Source: Larimichthys crocea (taxonomy: Eukaryota > Chordata > Actinopteri > Sciaenidae). From it: 64,000 nt of DNA. Position 1 is the stretch's first letter. The number at the start of each line of letters is the position of its first letter. Below are positions 12,401-24,142 of the stretch, in pieces. The notes below the pieces were generated by a model. That model worked only from the letters and a program-made list of their open reading frames with translations. It made no database searches and was not told the DNA's origin. Location: positions 14,871,760-14,935,759 of the forward strand of contig NC_040027.1 in the NCBI RefSeq assembly GCF_000972845.2, in the 5' to 3' direction. Made by a program: the position numbers and the translations under genes.

Positions 12401-15400
12401 AAACAAGGCAAGTGCAGTAAAAACAAATATTGTCCTTCAAACCAATAAGGTAAATAACCACAGTTAACCAGGCTTTTGGAGCACAACATGTATAGTATGG
12501 AGCCTAGTGTCCATAGTTCTTCTGGATTTAGCACATGTAATTCACACAGCAATCGTATCATGACTCGCATTTGTAGTGTGTGTCCTTAAATCTCTTATAA
12601 CTTCGAGGATTTCGGAGGCATTATCTAAAACCATGTGATTACAACCAAACGGCATGTTAGGAAGACATATCCATCCAATCATCACCACATTCTAATTTTG
12701 TTCATCCGTTAAGCGGTAAAATCTCCTTAGGGCCCTCCCCTGCCCCACTGGCCTTATGGCTAATAGACCAGCCAGAGTGAGGGATTAGGCCAGGGAACTC
12801 GTCGCTTGTGCTTCCACACTGGCAACCAAAGGAAGAGATTAGCAAAGGTCTTTAGAGCTGCCTAATACGCTGGGTTGAAAAGAGCCCCTATTGGCCATAG
12901 GATAGTACTGTGTTAACAAGGAGGCTGGTGGTGGGAAAAGTGCAGCGAGTGGTTTTGTGAGATTCTGGACTGTGGAACGGGGCAAGCCCTCTCATTATGG
13001 TTGTTTCGCAAGAGCACAGTTCAGTTATCTCATCAGAGTTAACACTAAACATTTGTCTTTAAAGCCACATAAAAAGACAATATGCCACTGTTTACAAAGT
13101 CCAAAAATTGTAATTCATGTGATGCTTTGTGGGATATGAATTTGAGATGGTCTAAAAAAGGTTGGAAGCAGAAATGTGTAGTTAAGTTTAAAAACTTGTG
13201 TTCGGTCCAACATTTAGCTAAAAATGTTCAAGTTTCTTTGATTTTGAGTAGACTCAAAACTTTCAGCGTACACACAAATCCACAAGTCAAAACAACATTC
13301 GCTCAGAGTGGGTCCATGTAAATTCAAGTGCGCATTATTTTTCCACTTCTTACAACAGCTGGTGTTCCTAATGTCATACTGTAGCTCCACAATGATACTG
13401 TTCTGGTGTGCGGTGGTGATGCTGTTTATTTGTTACTTCCACTGCATTCTCAGAACAAGGAATAATCACTTTAACCACAATATTACACACACACGGCCCC
13501 TGCATCCAGGTCACAGTAAACTGGCTTAAAACTGTCTTAACGTGGCCAGAAGTAGAAAGTAATTGAAAGTAATTAGACACATTTACACTTGCTGGTCTGA
13601 AGACGTTGTTGTTTGTGTACCTGTACTTTAAAAAAACAACAACTTTGTTGTTATTTGTGTCTGTTAGAGAATTAAAATGTAAAATAAATGAAGAACTGTG
13701 CACAAGAGAGTTGAGCGGAAGTGCCCAGTCAGCAGCTGAACAAGCAGAACAATCTGCTAGCAAGCTGGCACTCAGCTGGTCTATTTTGTGGTAGGGGTGT
13801 GACACTGTGCAGAAAGAAATATATATTTCATTTACATAGCTATTTGAAGCAGCTGAAAGAGGCCTTAACTTTTCCTTTGTAACTGCGCTCAGACAAAGAC
13901 TGATAACTCCTGGTTCAAATTTACATCCCGACTGACGTTTGTTTGATTGTGACGTGGAGGAAAAGATGCAGCCACAACCAAACACAATAAATAGGCAGAT
14001 TAATAAATCAAGATGTACAAACATGACATCACGCGGCTTTAGCTCAACGTGAAACAAGACGTAGCACAGATCAGGGGCAGCAACTTACAAGTGTCGGCGA
14101 TGGAGCTCCATGATTTTCTCTTGGACCTTTTCTTGATAAGGCAACAGCTTGTTTGTCCTCAGGAAGTCTCTGTCTGCTACATCATCGTAGTCGCCAATCT
14201 CCGCTGTGATTAAAAGAAGACAAAAACATCTGTTTTAATTTGTGCATCAAAGTAAGCCTCTATTAAGCAAAGGCCACTGACTTCATTTTGAGTGTTTTAG
14301 ATCAAAACAATGTTGAAACTTTAATTATCGAGTTTGATTCTATCTGACGTTACATGTTCATACATCATTTACAAATACAACAGCTGTGTTGCTATATGTG
14401 TACTACACCTACTACACTAAAACAAATGCAGCATTGTTTCAGCTGTATGATCACTTGTGTTGAAATAAACTGTTATACCGACAGATGTTTCTTTTATTTC
14501 GTTCAGTGAGGTTAGGCTAAATAACAGAAACTCGTCTTTGTAACTGTGATGCAGTACAGAGACAAAAATAAAATCATTTTTAGCATGTGACTCAGCGTTT
14601 GTTTGCGTGCATTCAAAACTGCCTAGTGCAATCCACATCAATGTTCAGTGACACATGTTGTAAATATCAAGATGTTGAAATGCAGCCATCGAGTGAATTG
14701 CCTTCATCTGGCACAATATATTTAAAAAAAGGTTTGTGGCTGACAAATAAAGAAAAAGAAAATATCGTGGTAAAGATACAACTTAGAAACATACACTGGA
14801 CAAGGTGAGAGGCGAGCAGAGCTCCAGTATTTTCTGTGCAGAACAACCTGCCCTCCATTAAATCTCTTTTCATCTGCAGCGAGAATAAGTACCTGTAAAA
14901 ACACAAAAAGCAGAGAGGCTGTCTGTTTATGTTCATGAAAAGGAAATAAACACAAACCAAGCTTATCACAGATTGAAGTATATTCATCAAATGTCATTCA
15001 CAAAAATTAAAAAATACATAAGTTTATACTTTTTTTTAAAACTCTCAGATAAAACATCTTTTTTTTGTTATAAGTGTAACATTATAAATCCCTGAAAACA
15101 TAACCGTGAGCATTTGAGAAGGAAAAAACAAACAAAATCTGTGTTGTTTCAAAATCCCATCCATGAGAAGAGGAAAAAAAAAAAAGTAATATCCAGTCGG
15201 AAATTACACTGACCTTGTGTACTCCTCCTGCAGCTGACCGGGGTCTGGAGGAAAAAATTTCACTGACAGCCTAAATAGCGTGTTTGCTGGTCCTGAAAAA
15301 CATAAAAACAGATCATGAGCACTCAGGCACAGACATATCATCACTAAGCGCTAATACTGGGCTAATATTTGAGCTTACTTACTTCTGACTTGTTTGGCGA

Positions 15401-18400
15401 TGGGTTTTGTGGGTTCCAGCCAAACCTGAGAAGAAAAACATAGTATCATCTTCACAGTTTGAGATTTTACAGAATCTGACAGGTGGTGACAGCTCTGCTT
15501 TAGATGACTCGATGATAGTAGAGTGATGTAGCTATATTGTGGGCAAACATTGGCTTCACTGCCACAAAACAGGAGCCTGCTTTTCCTCAGTTACATCTGG
15601 GCCTGATTGAGGGAGGAATGTGCACGGTCCAGACAGATATATTGAGAAACTGCTATCAGCTGATATTTGCCTGAATTCTTCTCTGAGTTAGTAGTTTGAT
15701 ATGCACATATACATGTGGTACGGAGCAAAATAATTTCAGGAGAAGAATAGATACTGGTGGATCCGATTACAGCATGTAATTTTCTGCTGTGGGTGGTCAC
15801 GGCCATCAAAACTGTGAAAAGTTGTCATCTCCATTGATACAATCACTATTGGTTATGAAAATCTATCTTACGTGACAGAAACTGTTCATGGACGAGGTAA
15901 CGTATCAAGTTTTATTCAAGTTTACTGACTCTCTTGGTCACTCTCTGACGTATCTACGTTTAACTGGAAGTCATAGCAACAAGCAGCAAGTAAGCAAACG
16001 CTGTTAAACACACCGATAGTGCAATAAAATCATAGATTTGTCTAAGTTTGAACATCGTTAGACACATTTAGGATACGTGTCTACATACCTCAAGAATTGA
16101 TTTATTTCTTTGACATTTTTTCAACAACTGGCATAGAAAATTAGATGATTAATGATGGTGAAAAAAAAATGTTGAAGCTGAACGTTAAAGCTACAGCTGC
16201 TCGAACAATGGAGAGCTTGTTTCAAATGTCACATCCTCTAAACTGAAATTTGCAACAGGTCCAAAACATAACAAGTGTTTTTGTTTTGCTGATCATAGTG
16301 TGTGTTTTTTCCTGTCTTTAAACTTCATGACTGACACTATATTTAAGCTGTTGTAAGAGTCAGCAAAGCACATATAGTAAGTTTGTTAAAAACACATATG
16401 GTCTGTTATGGAAAAGGAGTTGAGACATGGCTCCAGCAGCAAAGCAACGTGTAGTGAAGGAGGAGGAAGGAGACTATTTTTAAAACGTATATGAGTAGAG
16501 TTACATGTTGCTGAATGTGTTTACGTTCAGTGCTGCAAACAGTTTAGGATTATGACTTCAGCAGCCTGTGTCACTAAGCATCAGCTGTCACACCTGATAT
16601 TAGCTGCAGCTTTCGGGCACCTCAACCTGTTACCGTTGACGGCTTTGAAGCAAGTCAAATAAAACCAAAAGTTTCAAACTGCGACAATGCCTCTAGCCAT
16701 TGTGTAACTTTACCCCTAAATGTGGAGCAAAGAAAGAAAAACAGAGCTGGTGAAGTTGAAACTATTCGACCTTTGACCCAGATTGTCATTTACCTTTTTA
16801 AGTTAGAGGCGTTTACCTCTTTATATTTGCACTTGCTGCTGAATATATGAGCTATAAAGTCAGTGGCTCAACACCGGCTGCATTGTCTTTGAAGAAGATA
16901 TACAATATGTTTCATATCTCTTCTCTGTTGCTTTACAAAGAACGTGTAGGTGGTCTTGAATTCCACTTATGTTTCTGGAAGAATGGAAACTCTGAGATTT
17001 GTGTATGGGCACTTGTGCCAGACAAGTTAAAAATATTCTTGGATTATACACTGCTCAAGTCCAGTAAAAACAATACTACATCACTGAGCGCGCAGCTGTA
17101 AAGAGCTAAAGATGAGCGACTGATTGCCTGAGAAATGACTGACGCGAGTTCATCTTGTTGCCTCAGACGCGGCGTGTTGTCATCAAGCTGTGACCTTTGA
17201 AACTTTGAAGCGCTTAGCTGACGTGTCTGATCCATTCGCATGCCGGTTCCTGGACAGTCCTGCGTGCCCCCTTTTCAAACAGAAAACAAAAAAGACACAG
17301 TTGCTCGTGTACGTACCCAGTTCATCTGCATGTTCTGATACTCGAGGCCAAAGTAATCACTCTCTATGAGGTTGCCTCTCAGGAAAACATCAGAGAGGAG
17401 AGCTTGTCCAAAAGCTTTTGGCTGAAAGGGGGAAAAAAAAGACAGAAAAAGGAATCGTTACTTTCATCGCTATGTCAACACAAAGATCTTAAAATTCAAC
17501 TGAGCATAGATCTTACAGCCTCTTTTGACAAGAACTATATAACTGATCAACAACTTTCCTATCAAAAACCCGCCGTCTGTGTGGTGAAGAAAATATTTGG
17601 CATCTGTAAATGATCCACTTAATTGTGTGTTTCATGGCCCGTCTATGTTCCATCTGTCAATTCAAATTGTTTTTTTTTTACTTGGATGAGTAACTACAAA
17701 AATGTGTCCTACTGTACATTTACTGTTATCATGCTGCCGGACAGAAACATCACGAGCAGGAAATCTGCCGAAGTTTACCTTCTCAATGCTCTGGGGTTTG
17801 TTTTCACTAAACGAAGAACTAATTACTATGTACTAAGAACACACTGCACTTGAGGTTTGGAATCCTAGCCTGTGACTTTTTGAGAAAATTATAGCCTGAG
17901 ACATCTGGTTGTAATGTAAAATAGTATTTTTAAAAGCCTTATAAAAAGAACTGCTTTGCATCGGCTAAAGTGAAGCATTACAAACTGAGAGAGCTCCAGG
18001 AGATTTACTGTAGTTAGTCTTTTCATTACTTTGATACAATCATATGTTCGGCATTCGCAAAAATCTATAAATTGCAGGTGAAACCTACTGACACAACATC
18101 TATAAATTGAGGAATCTGTTGTAAAATGACCTTTTTCCGCGCATTTACCGTGTCGGATTACAGCCGAGCTCAACCAGCGAGCGCGAAAGCTGGTGTGTTA
18201 AAACACTTTGTCTGGGTTGCCTTTGAGTGGAGGCCAAACACACACTACGCAGGCAAGTCTTCAAACTGCATCAGCGGCCAAATGTAAGAAACATTTTGAG
18301 ATGTTCTGTCTCAGTTTGACTGGTTCAATGACAGGGCATGAGAAATGATAAGATGACTTTATTGGTTCCTGATCAGTTTTCTGTAGCATCAACACAACTG

Positions 18401-21400
18401 TTTTATTGTCTCGGAGTCTGTTGTGAAGAAAGATGTTTCAGCATATTGGTGGTGTTTACACTCTCGAACATTACAACTAGCACTCTTGTCGTCTTTCATC
18501 ATGAATTGAAGCCACGCTTTTGACAGCGTGATCATCTCCACCATAACTTCTTCTTGTAAGTTGGTGAGTTTGACGTCACCAACAGTTTCTCACTGTCGCA
18601 TTAACGGTTAGAAAAACATGCCAGCATAAGTAAAAGAACTGATAAGCCCTGAGGCAAATGATTTTGGTGGATTAGACAATTTGGAACCAGTTATCAACTT
18701 GAACCGGTTTCTGTCCCCATTCATTGAATGCCAATTCAACTGTTACAATAATAAGACAATGAGGTAAGCAAACAAAAAGGTGTTAGAGCAAATCATCCCT
18801 GTCTCTCTTCCAGATTTGCAATGTTCACCTCAAAGCATAAACATCTATGTTACACAGCTTTAATGAGCCCATTCACTAAATATATCCGACTCTTCTCTGT
18901 CTTAAACTGTTTAAACCAAAACAATTAGCTTGACAGGAAACCAAGAACCGATGGCAAATTAGAACAAACAGTTAACAGGTACTTTCCGCAGTCATGAGCA
19001 AGCTACTCTCTGTTGGTCCTTTGTGTTACTCATTAACCATCTGCAGGAATGTTAGCGCTGCACTCACAGAGCTCTGGTCTGGAGGAGCAGAAAGATCCTC
19101 CTCTGGGACATTCAGCTTTATCTTCCACAGTTTGAAGGGGGGAGTGACATTTTCCACAGCTAGCAAAAAGGACATGGCACCATGACTGTAAATCGCCCAC
19201 ACCTTCATGAATACAATAAGTATGCAGTGTAGTGACAGCAGACAATTATGCACTTTTTCTACCTCATTTCAAACCCAGAATACATTTCTACGGGAAATTC
19301 CTTCACAACACAGACCTGTGCAGATCATTTCCCTTCAAATAACTTCCTCTCACTGCGGACCAAGTTGGCCTATCTGTGTGTTCAATCAGTTTCTGTATAC
19401 ACAGTGGGCAAACAGTTATGCGACTGCAGGGATACCACCCTTAAGATACGCCTGGCATTACTGCATTCACAGAAGAGGGAGAAATGATGCCATGGTAATG
19501 AGATTTAGAGCAACAAAGTGACAAAAAGGACACATAAATATCATATAGATGTGAGATATATATGAACTGTTGAGCTAGTGAGCACCTGGCCTGGCACAGG
19601 GATACTCCCTTATTGGCTAATATTCATTTTCCTAATCTTAAAAGGTTATTAGAGGTGAAACAAATCAACTTTAATTGCTGTTGATTGTTCAAAGATATTT
19701 ATCAAAACAAAACAATCCTGGTTCCAGTTTATGATTTAAAGCTTTTTGTCTGTTTTATATTGTTGCAAAAAAGAAATATTTGGATTCTGTTGCTCGGACA
19801 ATACAAGCAGCTTCAAGATGTTACCTTGGGCTCTGGAAAATTGTGATGATGTACTTCTTTTACAATTATGACATATTATAGACTAAAAAGATTAGAAAGC
19901 AAAAAAACATATTGTGAAATCACTACTAGACGTTATTAAAAACATATTCTGGTATTTTATTTGGTCAATGTTGCCTTCAACCATCTAAATCCGTTCTGCA
20001 ATGCAAATAATTGTCACAAAATTAGTGCAGTGCTACCTAAAAGCCTGTCTGCCGCTCTCAGCTCAAGCACATCTGTGATGCGACCGTGAGATCGCATACA
20101 GTTTGTTCACACCCATCTTGTGGTGAGGACCGCAGTCTCATCTCTGAGCTGTAACGTCAAGGCAGGTCAGTGGGTCACCCAATCAAGCTCTGAAAGCAGC
20201 AGCAGGGATTATGACAAACAGAATGACAAACAGATGTTTCTCTGGGAGACAAATCTTCTCCTGTGTGTGTGAAAGGGAGGGAGGGAGGGAGGGAGGGGGG
20301 TGGCATACAAATGCAGGGTTTGAAAAGCAGCCAGCTACGAGGGAGAGCCGCCCTTCTCATGAAGAAAAGAAGCGCAGGTAACCTAAATATCACCCGGCCT
20401 ATTTCAAGTCCAGGGTTGGGTGTACCTCGCCTGACAGGTTGAGCACGGTTCACGGCGGTTCACACTCCGCAGTGAGCGCCGTTAAAACCACCTACTGACA
20501 GCAGGGGTGTGTTGAGGCTTGTATCTGGCTCAGCGGGATGTACATTGTTTAGGCTTTGCCACCAGGAGATTCCCTGCTGACATACATTTTAAAAGCTTTG
20601 CACACCAGTGGCCACTTTCACAACTCTGCGAGGAAGACATTTCAAAGATCAACGAGTTCTTTGATGCCTTTCTTACCTTAATGGCAACTTTCTTTTGTAA
20701 TAATTAGCACAGGTTTCTTTTCACTACCTGGCTTCAGGACACGCATGTGGGACAGTTGGCCAGAGAGCGTTTGCTGGCAGATAAACACGCCATAGCGGTA
20801 ATCGGGATCAGGTGTTTTAGTGTGCCTTCTGCTTAGCTCACCTGTGTAACCCAGATACTTTACAAACTAAGCTTGCACTGCAAAAAAGGAGGTGGGACCT
20901 CCTCGAGTGGCAGCCAATCAACAACAACAACAACTGTGAAGGGCAGGGGACTGTTTCAAATGTTAAACAAGTCCTTCTAGGCGCAGCCATTAGATGGCTA
21001 CTTCAGCACACAGTGGGATAGTGTGTGAGTGCTTTGTAGAGATGAGAGCTGGGTGCTCAGCTGTAGTGGTGGTAATGAAGAGCCAGAGTACTCCTTTTGA
21101 GCGCACGCACACAAAACACATGCCCAATTCAGCTTCATTACGCAGATAATTACACTTTCATATCATCCCAATCTGTGCTCGTCTCACATAACTGTCACGA
21201 AATATCACACAGCGTACAAAACAGCATTTTAAAAAAGGAAGTATTTCATGTCAGGAAACAGTCAGTATCTTTCTTTTCACACTTTGTACAGACTGTCGAG
21301 TCACGAGAGTTTCATCACTCTCAACTGATTCAATCAAAAAGTGATTTCTGCTACAGGCTGCTTGGTTGAAATTCCACACTTTTTCCGGCGGGGCTTCACT

Positions 21401-24142
21401 CCTGAGCGTGTCCCCTCCCCCACCAACCCGGCTCAAACTTTGTACCGGCCATGACTGCTCCCTCTGAACTGCTCTTTTAACACCAGAGGCTGCCCCTCTG
21501 TCCTCCCCTCCCTCCCTCCTCCTCCTCCTCCTCCTCCACAACCCACTTGGTTGTCAACCTTGCTATTTATGTGCTTGTTTGCTAACACTAAAAGCAAAGC
21601 CAGCCCGGATTCCCTCCCACCGGTGCCCTGACTGTACTGCATTTTCACACAGCTAGGATCCACATCCCACCCCTTGGCCTGTTTTTTTTTTTTTTTTTGC
21701 GAGTTTGGAGTTGGAAGTTAAGGCCAGCAAAGGGGCTGGCTGTGCTCTGGATAAAAGAAGCCTGTGTTTCCCTGCCCTGCCGGCCCTGCCTCCCCTGTCC
21801 AGAAACCACAAGGCTGAGCTTTCTCCTGTGCTGGCAGTGGGAGGGGCGTATGGACGAGAGCCATGCGAGCAAATGTCTGCTGATGACGACCATGCGAGGT
21901 ACCTGCAGCAGATGAAGGCCACAGATCAAAGCTCACACGCGCTCTGATCCGATTTGTCCGACATTACGTGTCTGCCCCTCACACCGCTCCGTTATCACGA
22001 CATCTGTGATGCATTTTTTGGTTAGTCAGGAGCAAAGTCATGCTGCACTACGCAGTGTATAATGTATAGAGTGTCAGGTAATGGTAGATTATAAAGATGT
22101 AAGGTATTTGAGCAGCTGAGCAACCAAAATGCCACAATGAGGGGAGGCAGTTGCTTGAAGGCCACAACCATTTCAAACATTCAACACTGCAATTTTGAGT
22201 CTATTTTTGCGCACAGCACGCATGAGGAAAAATTACAATGTAGGGAAAGTTATGCCGCTTCATTCATTTTTCGTTTTAACGCAGCTGTGGTCGCGCAGAC
22301 ACAAAGCTAATAAAGATGCATCAACGCTGGCTGGCTGTTCCTGAGTGAGAATTTAAGTCATGAGGCGGATGTACAGCCGTTCTATGCACAGACGTAAGCA
22401 CCATCCTCCCAGCCGGCCCACGTCTTCTCAGTATGAATGAGCTGAAATATTAAGCAACGTTGGCCAGTGGTGAACAACAGAGGCTCTCAGAGGCCATCTT
22501 GTTCTCAGCAAACTGCAGTCTGCTTGACAACAGGATTGCCGTCATTCCCCTTTTGCAGCCATGTATTTCTGTCTGACACCTCCTATCAACACCATACCCA
22601 GAGCTTACTTTGAACCCTGCAGGCCATGTTCAGTCTCAATATGTGAACTGCAAAAACAAACAAAACAAAAAAAACTTCTTGAAAGGCCGAGCAGTGCACA
22701 GACCCACTTTCCATATAAATTAAACTTGAGTTTGTCACATTGCATTAGCTCAGGACTTTGAGACAACATATGGCGCATAAGATTATGGAACGTCTGTCTC
22801 AGCAGTGCCCCCACACTACATCTGCCAGAACAGTTATTGTTGTGGCTACACAAGGATTTAGGACAGCACAGTTACACAACTTAAATACCATAACCTATTC
22901 GGACAGAATTAGTAGCATGTAAGTCCAGTTAGACTAGACCGCCAATTAAAAATCCTCCATAGATCAGACGTGGAGGTTTACCCCTAGTGGAGGCTCCACT
23001 TTGATAATACTCCCACCACAGAAAAGACAGGAAACTTGCTCTGATATAGTGGCTTCCTTATTGCTTCCTATTTGCCTTCTCAATGACTGCAGCAGCAACT
23101 TGGCAAGTAAACACAGGAAAGCAGTGTATCAGAGCGGATCTAAAAGTTTGTTTCAAACCATCTGCCGATCCTTTAAGAAAAGAAAAAAGATGAACTTACT
23201 GTAAAATAATTATAATGAAAAGGATAAAACAGCAGCTATCGTTCTAAGATGTAGATTCACTTCTGCTGAAAATGTAGCTCATGATTTCAAACTTTTAGCA
23301 GCACTGTGTGCTTCTGCGGCTGTTGATTAATAAGTCATTTTGATCAGGTCAACTTAATTTCAGTGTAGAGGTGCCTAAATGTGCCTGCTGTAGTTGCCGT
23401 GGTTGCACAGTAGGACCGAGAAACCCAACATTTTTGGACAATTTGTCATGTCTGTCACACGTTCAAGTTAAATAAGTCAAATTATGTCAAAATAAAAAGA
23501 AGCTAGAACCCATAGCCCTGGTCTAGACCTACTGCAATATGCAAATATTTCAGCATGCACTGGCACAGGTTGATCATTTAACACGCAGACTTGAAAATGT
23601 GTCCAAGCTTGAATCCTGGATGGCCACAAACTATATCCCTCTTAGTTTGTCAAGGCTGGAGCAGGAAAGAAAACTACTACTACTACTACTTGGACTTTGA
23701 CCATAAATCACAGCCAGGACACTAAAAAATTCCCTGGTGAGTTACACCAAGTTGCCCGAATAAGAAGCCTTACGGAGGAAGGGGATTTCAGCGCCAAAGC
23801 CATGTGGCAGCTGTCACAAACCCAAGCCACACGCAATCATGGTATATAAGGTTAAGATGTAGCCTGCTGTGAAACAAACTGCGCACTTATCACAGTGCGA
23901 ATGGAAGAAGGATGCAGGAAACACGATAAGGAGAAACTTACGTCTACATCAAAGAACTCCTGGGAGTCGTCCAGCCCCTGCACACGGATCTGCAGTGCTC
24001 GCCAATGGCTTTTGCTCCCACTGATCATGTTGCCACCGAGACTCTGGCCCGGCTCCAAAGTGCTGATACCAGCATTGAACTGGGCTCCCAGCCTTGTGCC
24101 AGGGGTCTGCAGGACCCGGTATGAACCCTCGATGTCCCCCAT
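345..24142 (-). CDS. farp2: FARP2: FERM, RhoGEF and PH domain protein 2 (3' end off window)
   Basis: A membrane-linked guanine nucleotide exchange factor for Rho-family GTPases, acting in plexin and integrin signalling (family knowledge). Coding exons, 5' to 3' on the minus strand: 24142-23942, 17421-17317, 15425-15383, 15292-15214, 14892-14795, 14203-14089, 11594-11447, 11351-11256, 11115-10952, 10833-10765, 10619-10562, 10420-9233 (or to an internal donor), 5129-4951, 4770-4681, 4240-4107, 4020-3939, 3843-3606, 3156-3026, 2925-2857, 2760-2671, 1984-1902, 1401-1283, then 1038-875 or 484-345. Except for the join out of the long linker exon, which needs an internal donor, phases agree across all joins. 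Domain order is FERM, FERM-adjacent, Pro/Ser linker, DH, PH1, with PH2 off the left edge. FARP2 is preferred over FARP1 because the linker and DH wording (for example [20 protein letters not shown] and [15 protein letters not shown]) is closer to FARP2, and because the neighbour is hdlbp. Confidence 0.95.
875..1038 (-). CDS. farp2: farp2 inter-PH exon, version A
   Basis: A 164-nt exon between cttcctcag and gtactc, starting with two bases to complete a codon and ending in phase 0. It encodes [18 protein letters not shown] followed by a segment with [12 protein letters not shown], the standard inter-PH sequence of FARP1 and FARP2. It should join directly to the PH2 exons left of the window. Confidence 0.92.
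1283..2925 (-). CDS. farp2: farp2 first PH domain exons
   Basis: Four exons (2925-2857, 2760-2671, 1984-1902, 1401-1283) encode the first pleckstrin-homology domain. Readable pieces are [57 protein letters not shown] and [19 protein letters not shown]. The last exon ends with one spare base (AAC C|gtaag), so it can join either of the two alternative exons downstream. The donor at 2856 (CTG|gttgga) is weak but is demanded by the conserved join FFL|FSDML. Confidence 0.92.
3026..4770 (-). CDS. farp2: farp2 DH (RhoGEF) domain exons
   Basis: Five exons (4770-4681, 4240-4107, 4020-3939, 3843-3606, 3156-3026) give 225 residues forming a Dbl-homology exchange domain. Landmarks are [15 protein letters not shown] in CR1, [14 protein letters not shown] in CR2, and [20 protein letters not shown] in CR3. 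The exchange-domain signatures look intact. The exon boundaries are phase-consistent throughout. Confidence 0.94.
4951..5129 (-). CDS. farp2: farp2 Pro/Ser linker exon before the DH domain
   Basis: Encodes 60 residues: a Ser/Pro stretch ([20 protein letters not shown], then a [12 protein letters not shown] motif) and an acidic end [10 protein letters not shown]. The same SPLLSPVLSD-like wording precedes the DH domain in FARP2. It needs one base from the preceding exon (phase 1), which constrains how the long upstream exon can be spliced. Confidence 0.9.
5130..9232. other. farp2 intron or long 3' UTR of the short isoform
   Basis: Four kilobases without a supported coding exon. It contains an imperfect CA repeat at 6046-6077 and many A-runs. 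A plus-strand frame of 122 codons at 8818-9186 shows no recognisable protein. If the exon at 9233-10420 is used as a terminal exon, the right-hand part of this stretch would be its 3' UTR. Confidence 0.5.
6637..6642 (-). terminator. farp2: Candidate poly(A) signal for the short farp2 isoform
   Basis: AATAAA on the minus strand about 2.6 kb after the short-form stop codon. There is another AATAAA at about 8223-8228. Either could end a long 3' UTR in the otherwise exon-free 5,130-9,232 stretch. This is position-based inference only. Confidence 0.3.
9233..10420 (-). CDS. farp2: farp2 long linker exon with in-frame stop (alternative short C-terminus)
   Basis: Acceptor tttcag at 10421 opens an exon that reads 395 codons to a TAA at 9235-9233. 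It starts [19 protein letters not shown], like the FARP2 linker just after the FERM-adjacent region. It then becomes a Pro/Gln-rich, Gly-rich and finally Ser/acidic tail with four SExSS motifs. The only GT near the stop, AAAAT|gtaaat, is in the wrong phase for the next exon at 5129. Two internal GT sites, after 10153 (AAG|gtgccc) and after 10042 (ACG|gtggga), do leave the one spare base that exon needs. So the exon probably serves both a long RhoGEF form (internal donor) and a short FERM-only form of 787 aa (read-through). The reading frame is certain; isoform use is inferred. Confidence 0.8.
   Translation of the reverse strand, partial: TLSFNDSLRAPGSPSSATVSFYPAHISSIHPRTEHQPQLQPLSALSQSPAPHQQHQLQHLQSPLQATRPPSPPMEEPLKAASPSHYAFQGAPSNQAAGHCSPLFVCVESGTSQSQPSKNGNEDNEHGGRRGTGCSLGGGGGKRKGVLTPEAFEAELLRTKQNPMFSMSNSPLHVTEEFIDDDPTEISFYGGGAEAFSFGLDDKVHQFDYVEESDLSKNRIFSVGIEDLNGNTNPFPDSIVGHSETSSLVNNRSECSSLDNLGLSSAGESMSVGYGGNDSSSLRLPGSDIQSEASSMVNFPAYSVRSESSSAVQFSDLVEQLEQLSYPPTATEGSGNGSSDSDSDWGSDSVLPPEQNLFYSNPLTGNSGIEGFLLQCHNLQALALADPSGSPHIKM
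10562..17421 (-). CDS. farp2: farp2 FERM and FERM-adjacent exons
   Basis: Ten exons encode the rest of the FERM domain (F1-F3) and the FERM-adjacent region. Recognisable stretches include [16 protein letters not shown] (17421-17317), [20 protein letters not shown] (15292-14892), [20 protein letters not shown] (11594-11447), [20 protein letters not shown] (11351-11256) and [20 protein letters not shown] (11115-10952). The FA part follows with [16 protein letters not shown] (10833-10765) and [16 protein letters not shown] (10619-10562). The module binds membrane lipids and receptor tails in this family. Summed length from the ATG to 10562 is 1,176 nt, exactly 392 codons. Confidence 0.94.
11595..14088. 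other. farp2 intron 6
   Basis: Intron holding the LINE relic and a 227-codon minus-strand frame at 13374-14057 with no recognisable domain. No other exon was supported. Confidence 0.6.
11810..12110 (+). mobile_element. LINE reverse-transcriptase relic
   Basis: Within farp2 intron 6 the plus strand carries decayed reverse-transcriptase motifs: GVPQGS followed by LEPL near 11879-11912, and SADNTHLT, a degraded YADDTQL, near 11970-11994. A LQL-like stretch follows after 12040. The order and spacing suit a CR1/L2/Rex1-type fish LINE. Stops and frameshifts show it is dead. Confidence 0.6.
15426..17316. other. farp2 intron 2
   Basis: About 1.9 kb between the second and third coding exons. Nothing beyond AT-rich unique sequence was recognised. 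Confidence 0.6.
17422..23941. other. farp2 intron 1
   Basis: Large first intron. It contains one candidate alternative exon (19068-19185) and simple repeats: a GGGA run near 20275-20300, a CTC run near 21519-21536, a T-run near 21682-21699 and an ACT run near 23672-23690. Confidence 0.7.
19068..19185 (-). other. Candidate alternative 5' coding exon of farp2
   Basis: On the minus strand a 118-nt interval is framed by an acceptor (gatttacag) and a good donor (TCT|gtgagt). From an internal ATG at 19175 it has 36 codons ending in phase 0, so it could feed straight into the exon at 17421. The peptide contains [19 protein letters not shown], which is not the usual F1 start. All three minus-strand frames are open nearby, which weakens the argument. 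Inserted as an internal cassette it would break the frame. Confidence 0.3.
23942..24142 (-). CDS. farp2: farp2 first coding exon (N-terminus)
   Basis: Encodes 67 residues beginning [20 protein letters not shown], matching the FARP1/2 N-terminus, and enters the first FERM lobe with [15 protein letters not shown]. The ATG at 24142-24140 is the first in the exon; the exon itself starts at 24175 with UTR. The donor is GAC|gtaag and the exon ends in phase 0, matching the next exon at 17421. Intron 1 is about 6.5 kb. Confidence 0.93.

Noticed and set aside
13374..14057. 227-codon minus-strand open frame inside farp2 intron 6
   Set aside because: Long for chance, but no recognisable domain, Kozak context or splice logic, and composition is like the surrounding intron. 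Left as an unassigned frame.
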